Below are positions 8,162 to 19,452 of a DNA stretch of 64,000 nucleotides, piece after piece (positions within the stretch are counted from its first letter, which is position 1; the number at the start of each line of letters is the position of its first letter). The notes under the pieces were generated by a model, which saw nothing but the letters and a program-made list of their open reading frames with translations, made no database searches and was not told the origin of the DNA. Origin of the DNA: Oceanibaculum nanhaiense (GTDB lineage Bacteria; Pseudomonadota; Alphaproteobacteria; Oceanibaculales; Oceanibaculaceae). The translations under genes and the position numbers were made by a program. The stretch is from positions 1 to 64,000 of the forward strand of contig NZ_MPOB01000002.1 of the NCBI RefSeq assembly GCF_002148795.1. Direction: 5' to 3'.

Positions 8162-9637
8162 TTGACTAAATTTACCGATCTCGGCCTTGCCGCGCCGCTG
8201 CTTCAAGCTGTGACTGCGGAAGGCTACGATACCCCCACCCCGATTCAGGCCCAGGCGATCACGCCGGTCATGCAGGGCCGCGACCTGCTGGGCATCGCCC
8301 AGACGGGCACCGGCAAGACTGCCGCCTTCGCCCTGCCGATCCTGCATCGGCTGACCGCCGAGGGGAACCACATCAAGACGCCGCGCGGCTCCTGCCGCGT
8401 GCTGGTCCTCAGCCCGACGCGCGAACTGGCCAGCCAGATCGCCGAGAGCTTCCGGGTCTATGGCAAGTTCCTCAACCTCTCCGTCGCGACGGTGTTCGGC
8501 GGCGTGTCCGCCGGTCCGCAGATCAAGGCGCTGCAGCGCGGCGTCGATATCGTCGTCGCCACGCCGGGCCGCCTGATCGATCATCTGCAGAGCCGCAGCG
8601 TGCGTCTCGACCAGGTCGAGATCTTCGTGCTCGACGAGGCCGACCAGATGCTCGATATGGGCTTCATCCTGCCGATCCGCCGCATCGTGAAGACCCTGTC
8701 GCCGAAGCGCCAGAACCTGTTCTTCTCGGCCACCATGCCGCGCGAGATCGAAGGTCTGGCCGGCGAATTGCTGGTCGATCCGGTGAAGGTTGCCGTCACC
8801 CCCGTCGCCTCCACGGCGGAGCGGGTGTCGCAGCAGGTCATCTTCGTGCCGGCCGGGCTGAAGCGCGCGCTGCTGGCCGATCTGCTGACCGACGAGAAGA
8901 TGGGCTTCGGCCGCACGCTGGTGTTCAGCCGGACCAAGCATGGCGCCGACAAGATCGTCCGCTCCCTGGAATCTGCCGGCGTCGTCTCCGCCGCGATCCA
9001 TGGCAACAAGTCGCAGTCCCAGCGCGAGCGGGCGCTTGCCGCCTTCCGTGACGGCGCCTGCAAGGTGCTGATCGCCACCGATATCGCCGCGCGCGGCATC
9101 GATGTTGACGGCGTTACCCACGTCATCAATTTCGACCTGCCGAACATCGCGGAAAGCTATGTCCACCGGATCGGCCGCACCGCGCGCGCCGGTGCCGACG
9201 GCATGGCGATCTCGTTCTGTGACCGTGACGAGCGGTCCTTCCTGCGCGACATCGAACGGCTGACCCGCCAGAAGGTGCCGGAGCTGCAGCGTGCCCTTCC
9301 GGAAGGCGCAGTCGCGACGGCCGATGAGCCGCGCGAGCGCGGCCCGCGGCCGAATCACGGCCGTCCGAACCAGGGGCGCCCGAATCAGGGCCGCCCGAAT
9401 CAGGGTCGTCCGAATCACGCGCACAAGCCGCAGCGTCCGCGCCAGGAAGAAGGCCGGGCTGCTGAGTCGCGTGGTAATGAGCCGCGCGGGGAACAGGCCG
9501 CCGACTCGATGGCCGGCATGTCCTTCATGAAGCGTGCGCCGCACGCCGACAATGGCAATCGCCCGGCCCGTGCCGAGCAGGGCGAGGGTGCCGGTAAGAG
9601 CGGCAACCGCCCGTGGCGCAGCCGCAAGGCCAGCTAA
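8162..9637 (+). CDS. DEAD-box ATP-dependent RNA helicase (RhlE type)
   Basis: 491 residues. All core motifs are present in order: Q motif TPTPIQAQA, motif I AQTGTGKTA, PTRELA, TPGR, DEAD, SAT, TDIAARGID and HRIGRTARAG. The family unwinds short RNA duplexes in ribosome assembly and RNA decay. The C-terminal tail (about residues 395-491) is basic, low complexity and includes four tandem GRPNQ/H-type pentapeptides, likely an RNA-binding extension. The start is uncertain: TTG 8162 gives the family-typical MTKFTDLGL opening, while ATG 8096 gives 22 more residues of unusual composition. The 300-base leader is consistent with cold-responsive control (inference). Confidence 0.9.
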   Translation: MTKFTDLGLAAPLLQAVTAEGYDTPTPIQAQAITPVMQGRDLLGIAQTGTGKTAAFALPILHRLTAEGNHIKTPRGSCRVLVLSPTRELASQIAESFRVYGKFLNLSVATVFGGVSAGPQIKALQRGVDIVVATPGRLIDHLQSRSVRLDQVEIFVLDEADQMLDMGFILPIRRIVKTLSPKRQNLFFSATMPREIEGLAGELLVDPVKVAVTPVASTAERVSQQVIFVPAGLKRALLADLLTDEKMGFGRTLVFSRTKHGADKIVRSLESAGVVSAAIHGNKSQSQRERALAAFRDGACKVLIATDIAARGIDVDGVTHVINFDLPNIAESYVHRIGRTARAGADGMAISFCDRDERSFLRDIERLTRQKVPELQRALPEGAVATADEPRERGPRPNHGRPNQGRPNQGRPNQGRPNHAHKPQRPRQEEGRAAESRGNEPRGEQAADSMAGMSFMKRAPHADNGNRPARAEQGEGAGKSGNRPWRSRKAS

Positions 9638-9647
9638 CATCTCTCTC

Positions 9648-9676
9648 ATCACCCCCGGTTTTGTGCCGGGGGTGAT
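9648..9676 (+). terminator. Terminator after the helicase gene
   Basis: An 11-bp perfect stem ATCACCCCCGG/CCGGGGGTGAT with a 7-base loop, starting 10 bases after the helicase stop and followed by a T-containing tail. Confidence 0.8.
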
Positions 9677-9691
9677 CGTTTGACTCTTGGT

Positions 9692-9719
9692 TTGACTCGG
9701 GCGCGCCGATCCCTATACT
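9692..9719 (+). promoter_or_regulatory. Sigma-70-type promoter of rpsD
   Basis: TTGACT at 9692-9697 and TATACT at 9714-9719 are separated by 16 bases, close to the housekeeping consensus. They lie 127 bases upstream of the rpsD start, leaving a leader of about 120 bases that may carry translational control. Confidence 0.7.
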
Positions 9720-9845
9720 GCGCGCCTTCATTCCCGGGAAAGCGGAGTGGGCGTCAACGCGCGCGCATTCCCGTCCGGGGTCTTACAAGACCCGCAGGAC
9801 CTACCGGGACATCACCATCCGTATAAACGGAGCAAGGTTTAGAGA

Positions 9846-10460
9846 ATGTCGAAGCGTCAGGAATCCAAATATAAAATCGACCGCCGCCTCAGCGTAAACC
9901 TCTGGGGCCGGCCGAAGAGCCCGCTGAACAAGCGCGATTACCGCCCGGGCCAGCATGGCCAGCGCCGCCGCAAGCCGACCGATTACGGCGTGCAGCTGAT
10001 GGCCAAGCAGAAGCTGAAGGGCTATTACGGCAATATCGGCGAGCGCCAGTTCCGCCGCCTCTATGAGGAGGCCGAGCGCCTGAAGGGCGACACCGGCGAG
10101 AACCTGATCGGCCTGCTGGAGCGCCGCCTGGACGCCGTGATCTACCGCATGAAGTTCGTGCCGACCGTGTTCGCGGCACGCCAGTTCGTGAACCATGGCC
10201 ACATCAAGGTCAATGGCAAGCGCGTGAACATCCCGTCCTACATGGTCCGCGAGGGCGATGTGATCGAGGTGAAGGAAAAATCCCGTCAGCTGCCGCTGGT
10301 GCTGGAAGGCAGCCAGTCGGGCGAGCGCGATGTGCCGGACTATCTGGACGTCGATCATGGCGCCATGAAGGGCACCTTCGTGCGCACGCCGAAGCTGGCC
10401 GATGTGCCCTACCCGGTGTCGATGGAACCGAACCAGGTGGTCGAGTTCTACTCGCGCTAA
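9846..10460 (+). CDS. rpsD: 30S ribosomal protein S4
   Basis: A 204-residue primary 16S rRNA-binding protein of the small subunit. It begins [14 protein letters not shown], and has the loop [14 protein letters not shown] and the S4 RNA-binding domain (about residues 94-155; [23 protein letters not shown]). It stands alone rather than in the alpha operon, as is usual in alphaproteobacteria. It has its own promoter (9692-9719) and terminator (10488-10515). Confidence 0.98.
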   Translation: MSKRQESKYKIDRRLSVNLWGRPKSPLNKRDYRPGQHGQRRRKPTDYGVQLMAKQKLKGYYGNIGERQFRRLYEEAERLKGDTGENLIGLLERRLDAVIYRMKFVPTVFAARQFVNHGHIKVNGKRVNIPSYMVREGDVIEVKEKSRQLPLVLEGSQSGERDVPDYLDVDHGAMKGTFVRTPKLADVPYPVSMEPNQVVEFYSR

Positions 10461-10487
10461 CCGGTACGGGACATCCCGATTACGACG

Positions 10488-10515
10488 CGGCCCGGCCTCA
10501 CAGCCGGGCCGTTTT
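10488..10515 (+). terminator. Rho-independent terminator of rpsD
   Basis: A 9-bp stem CGGCCCGGC/GCCGGGCCG with a 6-base loop, followed directly by TTTT, 28 bases after the rpsD stop. Confidence 0.9.
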
Positions 10516-10552
10516 CGTTTGGGGAGCGGGGGAATTCATTGAGCGGCCTTAT

Positions 10553-10667
10553 GCTTCGAGACGCGACCTAACGGTCGCTCCTCAGCATGAGGTCACCTAG
10601 TGTCACTGCCGGTGATCCCACTCTCCCCTCGTCCTGAGGAGCGCGCTTAAGCGCGCGTCTCGAAGGA
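10553..10667. repeat. REP-like inverted pair (TTCGAGACGCG ... GCTCCTCAG-ATGAGG)
   Basis: Two roughly 39-bp copies of the same element, at 10554-10592 and 10627-10666, face each other in opposite orientation, so the block could fold into a large cruciform. Elements with this core are widespread intergenic palindromes in alphaproteobacteria. It fills the gap between rpsD and grxD. Confidence 0.75.
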
Positions 10668-10682
10668 CATCGGGGAGGGAAA

Positions 10683-10707
10683 CCCTTCTCCCGCAAGGGG
10701 AGAAGGG
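10683..10707. repeat. CCCTTCTCCC hairpin
   Basis: A 10-bp stem with a 5-base loop, related to the hairpins at 7862 and 17087. It has no T-tract on either side, so here it looks like a dispersed repeat, not a terminator. Confidence 0.55.
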
Positions 10708-10722
10708 GGATAAGGCAACGTA

Positions 10723-10748
10723 AAAGGCCGCCCAAATGGGCGGCCTTT
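10723..10748 (-). terminator. Terminator of the purQ-purL-bolA-grxD group
   Basis: An 11-bp stem AAAGGCCGCCC/GGGCGGCCTTT with an AAAT loop, lying 28 bases past the grxD stop. On the minus strand it is followed by a short T-run. Confidence 0.85.
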
Positions 10749-10776
10749 CCGGTATCCGATACAGGCGGAAGAGCGG

Positions 10777-11112
10777 CTATTCCACCGCGACCTTGAAGCC
10801 GCGGGTGCTGAGCATCTCGGTCAGCTCGCCGGTCTCGTACATCTCGCGCACGATGTCGCAGCCGCCGACGAACTCGCCCTTCACATAGAGCTGCGGGATG
10901 GTCGGCCAGTTGCTGAAATCCTTGATGCCGTCGCGCACCGACGGGTCTTCCAGCACATTGATGCCCTTGTAGTCGAGCCCGAGATGGTTCAGCACCTGCA
11001 CGACGACGGCGGAGAAGCCGCACTGCGGGAAGGTCGGGGTGCCCTTCATGAACAGCACGACATCGTTGCTGTCGATCTCGCCTTGAATGCGGTCGCGAAC
11101 CGTAGCGTCCAT
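10777..11112 (-). CDS. grxD: Monothiol glutaredoxin (Grx4 type)
   Basis: A 111-residue CGFS glutaredoxin with active-site C31 in FPQCGFS, the TIPQLY cis-proline loop and the GGCDI glutathione-binding motif. Such proteins carry [2Fe-2S] clusters and pass them on, often in complex with BolA. The bolA gene directly upstream (87-base gap) supports that partnership. Last gene of the purQ-purL-bolA-grxD string. Confidence 0.96.
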   Translation of the reverse strand: MDATVRDRIQGEIDSNDVVLFMKGTPTFPQCGFSAVVVQVLNHLGLDYKGINVLEDPSVRDGIKDFSNWPTIPQLYVKGEFVGGCDIVREMYETGELTEMLSTRGFKVAVE

Positions 11113-11199
11113 GGTTCCAATTCCTTTGCTTGCGCCGGCAAGGCCGGCGGCTGGTGCGTTGCGCCGGCTGTCCCGGCGGCTGGCTGTAGGTTCCCGGTT

Positions 11200-11436
11200 T
11201 TAAGCGTCTGGCACCGAGGTCTGCAACGCCAGCGCGTGCAGCTCGTTGCCCATACGGCCCTGCAGCGCCTGATAGACCATCTGGTGCTGCTGGACACGGC
11301 TCTTGCCGGCGAAGGATGATGAGACGACATGGGCGGCATAATGATCGCCGTCGCCCCGCAGATCCTCGATCGTCACCGCGGCATCGGGCAGCGCCTGTTT
11401 GATCATGCGCTCGATCTCGCCCAAATCCATCGGCAT
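11200..11436 (-). CDS. bolA: BolA family protein
   Basis: 78 residues with the BolA fold: an N-terminal acidic helix, the central HYAAHVVSSSF strand and the HxMVYQAL helix, which in this family contributes cluster-coordinating histidines. It partners monothiol glutaredoxin in iron sensing and Fe-S handling. It starts 33 bases after the purL stop and is probably translated from the same mRNA. An in-frame second ATG two codons later (MDLGEIE) is an alternative start. Confidence 0.93.
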   Translation of the reverse strand: MPMDLGEIERMIKQALPDAAVTIEDLRGDGDHYAAHVVSSSFAGKSRVQQHQMVYQALQGRMGNELHALALQTSVPDA

Positions 11437-11469
11437 CTGCTCGTCTCCCTATCCGTCGCCGGTAAGCTT

Positions 11470-13701
<2,232 letters not shown>

Positions 13702-13735
13702 GCCAGATGGGTTCCCATGAAGCAGTGTGAAGAAA

Positions 13736-14425
13736 TCAGGATAGCGCGCGCACGATGCCGTCGAACAGGCCGCGCCCGTCGGTGCCGCCCTGGATCGCCT
13801 CGACGGCGTCCTCGGGATGCGGCATCAGGCCCAGCACTGTCTTGGTCTCGTTGAAGATGCCGGCGATGTTGCGGGCCGATCCGTTCGGGTTGCCGGTGCT
13901 ATCGACCGCGCCATCCGTCGCGCAATAGCGGAAGGCCACGCGGCCCTCGCCTTCCAGCCGGTCCAGCGTTGCCTCGTCGGCGAAGTAATTGCCGTCATGA
14001 TGGGCGACCGGCACGTTCATCACCTGCCCCTCGGCGAGACCGCTGGTGAAGAGCGACTGGCTGGTCTCGACGCGCAGATCGACATTGCGGCAGACGAATT
14101 TCAGATCGGCATTGCGCATCAGCGCGCCGGGCAGCAATCCGGTTTCGGTCAGTACCTGAAAGCCGTTGCACACGCCCAGCACCGGCACGCCGCGCTTGGC
14201 CTTGGCGATCACGTCGCGCATCACCGGGGAGTGCGCGGCCATCGCGCCGCAACGCAGATAATCGCCATGGGCAAAGCCGCCGGGAATGACGATCAGATCG
14301 ACCTCGGGCACCTCGCTTTCGCGGTGGAAGACGAGATAGGGGTCGACGCCGGAGGATTGCCGGAGCGCCGCGCGCATATCCTGCTCGCGGTTGGTGCCGG
14401 GGAAGAGAATGATGGCGGATTTCAT
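13736..14425 (-). CDS. purQ: Phosphoribosylformylglycinamidine synthase subunit I (glutaminase)
   Basis: A 229-residue class I glutamine amidotransferase that supplies ammonia to PurL. The nucleophilic cysteine is in GVCNGFQ, and the catalytic His/Glu pair lies in the C-terminal LMPHPED. The start at 14425 gives the family opening [12 protein letters not shown], with an AGGGG site about 10 bases before it; the longer open frame upstream runs into a repeat and is not coding. It heads the purQ-purL-bolA-grxD group. Confidence 0.96.
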   Translation of the reverse strand: MKSAIILFPGTNREQDMRAALRQSSGVDPYLVFHRESEVPEVDLIVIPGGFAHGDYLRCGAMAAHSPVMRDVIAKAKRGVPVLGVCNGFQVLTETGLLPGALMRNADLKFVCRNVDLRVETSQSLFTSGLAEGQVMNVPVAHHDGNYFADEATLDRLEGEGRVAFRYCATDGAVDSTGNPNGSARNIAGIFNETKTVLGLMPHPEDAVEAIQGGTDGRGLFDGIVRALS

Positions 14426-14543
14426 GGCGCTGTCGCCCCTTGCGGCCTGGAGTGCGAATTGGGGGTGCGAAATCGGGGCGACACTATGCCCGCAAGCGCC
14501 GAAAGGCAAGCGGAAGCGGGGGCGGGGAGATGCCATTCTCTCC

Positions 14544-14626
14544 TTCGTCACCGTCGGGCTTGACCCGAGGGTCCAGACAAGCGGCACCGTTCGCTGGATG
14601 GTCGGATCAAGTCCGACCATGACGAA
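14544..14626. repeat. Intergenic palindrome (TTCGTCA ... TGACGAA)
   Basis: Imperfect inverted arms of about 24 bp, TCGTCACCGTCGGGCTTGAC and its near-complement ending at 14626, flank an inner GGTCCAG/CTGGATGG pair. This is a common alphaproteobacterial intergenic element, lying between purQ and the LysR gene. It explains why several spurious frames run through here. Confidence 0.7.
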
Positions 14627-14649
14627 GGAAATGGAATGCCCTGCTCACG

Positions 14650-15558
14650 CTACAAATCCCGGTCCCAATAGGGCTTGCCGCCAAAGCGCTTGGCGAGGAA
14701 ATCGGTGAAGGCCCGCACCTTGGTCGAGACGTGCCGCGCATGCGGATAGACCGCGTGGATCGCCCCTTCCGACAGTTTGTAGTCGCGCAGGATCGGCACC
14801 AGCTGCCCGCCGCGCACCGCGTCTCCGGCCAGGAAGCTGGGCAGCACGATGATGCCGAGGCCGGCGATGGCGGCCTCCATCAGCACGTCGCCATTATTCG
14901 CCCGCAAGGGCCCGGCCACGCGCACCCGGATGATGCCTTCCGGTCCGGAGAAGCGCCATTCGTCGCCGGTCGTCTGATAGGCGTAGCACAGGCAGTCATG
15001 GCGCTGCAGGTCGAGCGGCGTCTGCGGCATGCCGCGCCTTGCCAGATAGTCGGGCGAGGCGACGGTCAGCATGTGGGCATCGGCCAGCCGGCGCTGGATC
15101 AGCGTCGAATCCGGCAGCGAGCCGATGCGGATCGCCATGTCGTACCCTTCCTTCACCAGATCGACGAAGCGGTCGGTCAGCGTCATATCGATGGTGACGT
15201 CCGGGTTGACATAAAGGAAGTCCGGCAGGGCCGGCGCCAGATGCTGCCGGCCGAAGCTGACCGGCGCGTTCAGCCGCAGCGTGCCGCGCGGCGCGTCCTG
15301 CAGGCTGGTTGCCGCCTGCTCCGCCGCTTCCGCTGCGGCCACCACCTCCTGTGCGCGCACGAAGAACAGCTCGCCCGCCTCGGTCAGGCTGATGCGCCGC
15401 GTGGTGCGGTTCAGCAGGCGCACGCCGAGCTGGTCCTCCAGCTTCGCAACCTGCTTGGAAATCGCGGATTTGGACAGGGTCAGCTTCTCCGCCGCCGCGG
15501 AGAAACCGCCTTCCTCCACCACCCGGGCGAAGACCAGCATCGCGTTCAGATCCTGCAT
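14650..15558 (-). CDS. LysR-family transcriptional regulator
   Basis: 302 residues. An N-terminal winged helix-turn-helix (residues 1-62; FSAAAEKLTLSKSAISKQVAKLE) is joined to a periplasmic-binding-like effector domain (about 90-295). It resembles the CrgA/AaeR-like group with RTTRRISLTEAGE. The start ATG 15558 gives the family opening MQDLNAMLVFARVVE. It is divergent from wrbA with a 139-base gap, so it probably controls wrbA (and perhaps pirin) together with itself, plausibly in response to quinones or electrophiles. The effector is inferred from context only. Confidence 0.9.
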   Translation of the reverse strand: MQDLNAMLVFARVVEEGGFSAAAEKLTLSKSAISKQVAKLEDQLGVRLLNRTTRRISLTEAGELFFVRAQEVVAAAEAAEQAATSLQDAPRGTLRLNAPVSFGRQHLAPALPDFLYVNPDVTIDMTLTDRFVDLVKEGYDMAIRIGSLPDSTLIQRRLADAHMLTVASPDYLARRGMPQTPLDLQRHDCLCYAYQTTGDEWRFSGPEGIIRVRVAGPLRANNGDVLMEAAIAGLGIIVLPSFLAGDAVRGGQLVPILRDYKLSEGAIHAVYPHARHVSTKVRAFTDFLAKRFGGKPYWDRDL

Positions 15559-15697
15559 GTCGGCACCGTTGTTTCCGTCCGGAAACAGTATTGTGCCATA
15601 GGCTGGATTTAAGAGACAGTCATTCGGCGCTATCTCTTGCCCATCAGATCGGTCCGGTCGCGAGCCGGGGTCACAACAGATGCGAAGGAGCAGGCAC

Positions 15698-16294
15698 ATG
15701 GCGAAAATTCTGGTTCTCTATTATTCCTCCTACGGCCATATCGAGACGATGGCGAAGGCCGTCGCCGAGGGCGCCAAGGGCGCCGGCGCGGAGGTTACGA
15801 TCAAGCGCGTGCCGGAGCTGGTGCCTGAGGATGTGGCGAAGAAGTCCGGCATGAAGCTGGACCAGGATGCCCCGGTCGCCAAGCCGGACGAGCTGGCCGA
15901 TTATGACGCCATCATCTTCGGCGCGCCGACGCGCTTCGGCACCGTCGCCTCGCAGATGCGCAATTTCATCGACCAGACCGGAGGTCTGTGGATGAAGGGC
16001 GCGCTGGTTGGCAAGGTGGGCAGCGTGTTCACCTCGACCGGCACCGGCAGCGGCAATGAGTCCACCATTCTGGGCTTCATCCCGACGCTGATGCATCAGG
16101 GCATGATCGTGGTCGGTGCGCCCTACTCGATTGAGGAGCTGACGGATATCAGCGAATTCCGCGGCGGCTCGGCCTATGGCGCCGGCACCGTGGCCGGGCC
16201 GGATGGCAGCCGCCAGCCGAGCGAGATCGAGCTGACCATCGCCCGCAAGCAGGGCGCGCATGTCGCGGGGATCGCCGCGAAGCTGGTGAAGTAA
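15698..16294 (+). CDS. wrbA: NAD(P)H:quinone oxidoreductase (flavodoxin-like)
   Basis: A 198-residue FMN enzyme that reduces quinones by two electrons and so avoids semiquinone radicals. The FMN phosphate loop [12 protein letters not shown], the PTRFG segment and the [12 protein letters not shown] insertion typical of WrbA are visible, as is the C-terminal flavodoxin end. AAGGAG lies 7 bases before the ATG at 15698. The gene is divergent from LysR and 60 bases upstream of pirin, suggesting a quinone/electrophile defence set. Confidence 0.95.
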   Translation: MAKILVLYYSSYGHIETMAKAVAEGAKGAGAEVTIKRVPELVPEDVAKKSGMKLDQDAPVAKPDELADYDAIIFGAPTRFGTVASQMRNFIDQTGGLWMKGALVGKVGSVFTSTGTGSGNESTILGFIPTLMHQGMIVVGAPYSIEELTDISEFRGGSAYGAGTVAGPDGSRQPSEIELTIARKQGAHVAGIAAKLVK

Positions 16295-16354
16295 TTTTTT
16301 GACGGCCTGTCCGGCTCAGGAATGCCGGGGCAGGCGAGGCAAGGAGTGCGTATC

Positions 16355-17071
16355 ATGATTGAGGTTCGTCCGTTTTCCACCCTGGGCGGTGCCGACCATG
16401 GCTGGCTGAAGGCCAAGCATCATTTCAGCTTCGCCAATTATAACGACATGTCCCGCATGAGCTGGGGCGCGCTGCGTGTCTGGAACGATGACACGATCTC
16501 GCCCTTCACCGGGTTCGACCCGCATGGCCATCGCGATATGGAAATCGTCACCTATGTTCGCAAAGGGGCGATTACCCATACCGACCGGCTGGGCAATGTC
16601 GGCCGCACCGAGGCGGGCGACGTGCAGGTGATGAGTGCCGGCAAGGGCATCGTCCACTCCGAGTACAATCAAGAGCCGGACGACACCCAGATCTTCCAGA
16701 TATGGATCCTGCCGAACAAGCGCCATGCCGAGCCTTACTGGGAGGCCCGCAACTTCCCGAAGGACCGCAATGGCAAGCTGACCGTGCTGGCCTCTGGCCG
16801 GCCGGACGACACCGGCGCGCTGCCGATCAACCAGGACGCGGCCGTGCTGGGCGGCAGCTTCAAGGCCGGCGACCGCACGAGCTACACTCTCGGCAAGGGG
16901 CGCTACCTCTATCTCGTCTCGACCGACGGGAAGATCGAGGTGAACGGCACCCGCGCCGAGTCCCGCGATGGCGTGGCCATCCGCGATCTGGACAGCGTCG
17001 AGATCACGGCGCTGGAGGATACCCAGATCGTGCTGGTCGATGCGCCGGACCTGGATGCTGTGGCGGCGTAA
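16355..17071 (+). CDS. Pirin family bicupin protein
   Basis: 238 residues with two cupin domains. The N-terminal cupin carries the metal ligands H57 and H59 (PHGHRD), H101 and E103 (GIVHSE). The DHGWLKAKHHFSFANY opening is characteristic of the YhaK/YhhW-like pirins, some of which degrade the flavonoid quercetin and others act as redox sensors. The start at 16355 is set by AAGGAG 8 bases upstream. It probably shares transcription with wrbA and ends at the hairpin 17087-17118. Confidence 0.93.
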   Translation: MIEVRPFSTLGGADHGWLKAKHHFSFANYNDMSRMSWGALRVWNDDTISPFTGFDPHGHRDMEIVTYVRKGAITHTDRLGNVGRTEAGDVQVMSAGKGIVHSEYNQEPDDTQIFQIWILPNKRHAEPYWEARNFPKDRNGKLTVLASGRPDDTGALPINQDAAVLGGSFKAGDRTSYTLGKGRYLYLVSTDGKIEVNGTRAESRDGVAIRDLDSVEITALEDTQIVLVDAPDLDAVAA

Positions 17072-17086
17072 GCGGCCAGGAAAATG

Positions 17087-17118
17087 ACCCTCTCCCCTCG
17101 TGGGAGAGGGTTTTTTTT
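17087..17118 (+). terminator. Rho-independent terminator of wrbA-pirin
   Basis: A 10-bp stem ACCCTCTCCC/GGGAGAGGGT with a CTCGT loop, followed by a run of eight T. Same core as the hairpins at 7862 and 10683. Confidence 0.92.
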
Positions 17119-18241
17119 ACGTCAGCGCGCCGCGCGCGGTGACCTCCCACAGCGCTTCGACGCGGCCGTTGCGGATACCGACGATCCAGTCATAGAGGTT
17201 GACCGTCGGGTCGCAATGGCCGGGGATCAGCCGCAGCTTGTCGCCCAGCTTCGGGCTGTTTCCGGGATTGGACAGGGTCAGCACGCCATGCTCGTCCGAG
17301 GCGCGCACCAGTTCCGCCCCGTCCATCTCATGGACTGTCGGCAGGCCGGAATCGACGCTGAAGGCCTTCAGCCCGGCATCCAGATAGGCGCGCTCCGCCG
17401 CCGGGTGACTCATCACCGTGGTGTGGATGAACAGCGCGTGCCGGAAAGTATCCACGACCTGCCCGCCTTCCTTCAGATTGCGGGCATAGTCCGCGTCCAT
17501 GAAGATATAGGAGCCGGCCTGAAGCTCGTTATAGACGCCTGACGCCGCCTCCATCTCGAAGGTGCCGGTGCCGGCGCCGCCGACGATCAGGCAGTCGAGG
17601 CCCGCCGCGGTCAGCCCGTCCAGTGTCTCGCGCACCATCGCTACCGCCTTGTCGATGGCGGCGCGGCGCTCGCCGATGTCGCGGATGTGCTGGGCGCGGC
17701 CCTGATAGGCCTGCAGCCCGGCGAATTCCAGATTCTCCTTGGCCGCGATGTGCCGGGCCAGCGCCACCGCCGGCGCGCCGGGTGCGACGCCGCAACGGTT
17801 GGCCCCGACATCGATCTCCACCAGCACCGGCAGGCGCACCCCGGCACGGGCCGCCGCCGCGTCCAGATCATCGACATTGCCGGCATCGTCGGCGCAGACC
17901 CCGACCCAGGCGCGGCGGCGCAGCGCCGCCAGCCGGTCGAGCTTGGCCTTGCCCACCACCTCGTTGCTGACCAGCACATTGTCGATGCCGGCGGCGATCA
18001 TCGCCTCGGCTTCAGAGACCTTCTGGCAGCAGATGCCGATGGCGCCCAGCGCCATCTGGCGCTTGGCGATCTCGGCGCATTTATGGGTCTTGGCGTGCGG
18101 GCGCAGCCGCACCCCGGCGGCCTGCGCGGCGGTGGCCAGCAATTGCAGGTTGGTCTCGAAGGCGTCGAGGTCGAGGATCAGCGCCGGGGTATCCACCTCG
18201 GACAACGGGTCGCCAAGGGCGGCAGGGGCAGGTATCGGCAT
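17117..18241 (-). CDS. DSD1-family PLP enzyme (D-threonine aldolase / D-serine dehydratase-like)
   Basis: 374 residues of the alanine-racemase-fold group. The N-terminal TIM-barrel opening DTPALILDLDAFETNL and the pyridoxal lysine in RPHAKTHK are visible. The C-terminal beta domain carries the metal site (PGHCDPTVNLYD). Known members cleave D-threonine or D-3-hydroxyaspartate, or dehydrate D-serine; which one applies here cannot be told. The start at 18241 is preferred to a longer frame without family similarity. Convergent with pirin, its stop overlaps the pirin terminator T-run. Confidence 0.9.
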   Translation of the reverse strand: MPIPAPAALGDPLSEVDTPALILDLDAFETNLQLLATAAQAAGVRLRPHAKTHKCAEIAKRQMALGAIGICCQKVSEAEAMIAAGIDNVLVSNEVVGKAKLDRLAALRRRAWVGVCADDAGNVDDLDAAAARAGVRLPVLVEIDVGANRCGVAPGAPAVALARHIAAKENLEFAGLQAYQGRAQHIRDIGERRAAIDKAVAMVRETLDGLTAAGLDCLIVGGAGTGTFEMEAASGVYNELQAGSYIFMDADYARNLKEGGQVVDTFRHALFIHTTVMSHPAAERAYLDAGLKAFSVDSGLPTVHEMDGAELVRASDEHGVLTLSNPGNSPKLGDKLRLIPGHCDPTVNLYDWIVGIRNGRVEALWEVTARGALT

Positions 18242-18378
18242 GGCGTGGTCTCGCGCGGTGGGAGGCGGGCAGCATTGCACCGGGAACGAGCCTACCGTGT
18301 GGCCGCACGGCGTGACAAGCGGCGGTGGGACGGATAAAGAGGGCGGGGGATAATCGCCATGAAAGCGGGGTAATCAAG

Positions 18379-19335
18379 GTGGACAAGGCTTCCACGCCGC
18401 CAGCGCGTACAGAGGGGCCTACAGGGAGCCCGACAGGAGGCCCGATCGGCTGGCTGTTCGGCAATGCCTATCTGCTGCTGGTGCTGACCACCTTATCCTG
18501 GGGCGGCAACGCGGTGGCCGGGCGGCTGGCGGTCGGCGAGGTGTCGCCGATGGCGCTGACCGCGCTGCGCTGGACAGGCGTCGTGCTGCTGATCGCGCTG
18601 TTCGCCCGCCACCGGCTGATCGCGGAATGGCCGGTGCTGCGCCGGCATCTTCGCTATCTGTTCGCGCTCGGCGCGCTGGGCTTCACCGGCTTCAACGCAC
18701 TGTTCTATATCGCCGCCCATTCCACCGTGGCGATCAATATCGGCATCATCCAGGGCTCGATTCCGGTCTTCGTGCTGCTGGGTGCCTATGCGGCCTACCG
18801 CACGCCGGTCACCGGCCTGCAATTCGCCGGCGTGGCGATGACGATCTTCGGCGTCGCAATCATTGCCGTGCAGGGCGATATCGCGCGGCTGGCCGATCTC
18901 GCCTTCAATAATGGCGATCTGCTGATGGTCATGGCCTGCCTGCTCTATGCCGGCTACACCGTGGCCTTGCGGAAACGCCCGGCGGTATCGGGGCTTGCCA
19001 TGTTCTCGGTGATGGCCGTAGCCGCGCTGGTGACCTCGCTGCCGCTGGTCGGTATCGAGGCGGCGCTGGGCCGGTTCCAGTGGCCGAGCCTGACCGGCTG
19101 GGCGGTGCTGAGTTTCATCATCCTGTTCCCCTCCTTCCTGGCGCAGATCTTCTTCCTGCGCAGCGTGGAGCTGGTGGGGCCGGGCCGGGCCGGCGTCTTC
19201 GTCAATCTGGTGCCGATCTTCTCAGCATTGCTGGCGGTGCTGATCCTGGGCGAGCGCTTCCAGCTCTACCACGCGCTGGCGCTGGTCTTCGTGCTGGGTG
19301 GTATTGCACTGGCGGAGCGCCTCCGCCGGGCGTGA
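18379..19335 (+). CDS. EamA/DMT-family transporter
   Basis: About 318 residues with ten predicted membrane helices formed by two EamA repeats (about residues 28-165 and 175-310). The repeat signatures TTLSWGGNAVAGRLA and FLRSVELVGPGRAGVFVNLVPIFSALLAVL-type stretches are present. Family members export metabolites or amino acids. The start is unclear: GTG 18379 gives a normal-length protein, while GTG 18325 would add 18 residues. It is divergent from the DSD1 gene. The substrate is unknown. Confidence 0.9.
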   Translation: MDKASTPPARTEGPTGSPTGGPIGWLFGNAYLLLVLTTLSWGGNAVAGRLAVGEVSPMALTALRWTGVVLLIALFARHRLIAEWPVLRRHLRYLFALGALGFTGFNALFYIAAHSTVAINIGIIQGSIPVFVLLGAYAAYRTPVTGLQFAGVAMTIFGVAIIAVQGDIARLADLAFNNGDLLMVMACLLYAGYTVALRKRPAVSGLAMFSVMAVAALVTSLPLVGIEAALGRFQWPSLTGWAVLSFIILFPSFLAQIFFLRSVELVGPGRAGVFVNLVPIFSALLAVLILGERFQLYHALALVFVLGGIALAERLRRA

Positions 19336-19452
19336 GTTCCCCTTGCGATAGAAGCATGGCTGAATGTCAATCTCGTTTGCAACTTGACCGGCGTCCGGCG
19401 GGGCGTTACCCCGGATGCCAGCCATCTCGGAATAATCGCGAAAGAAACCATC

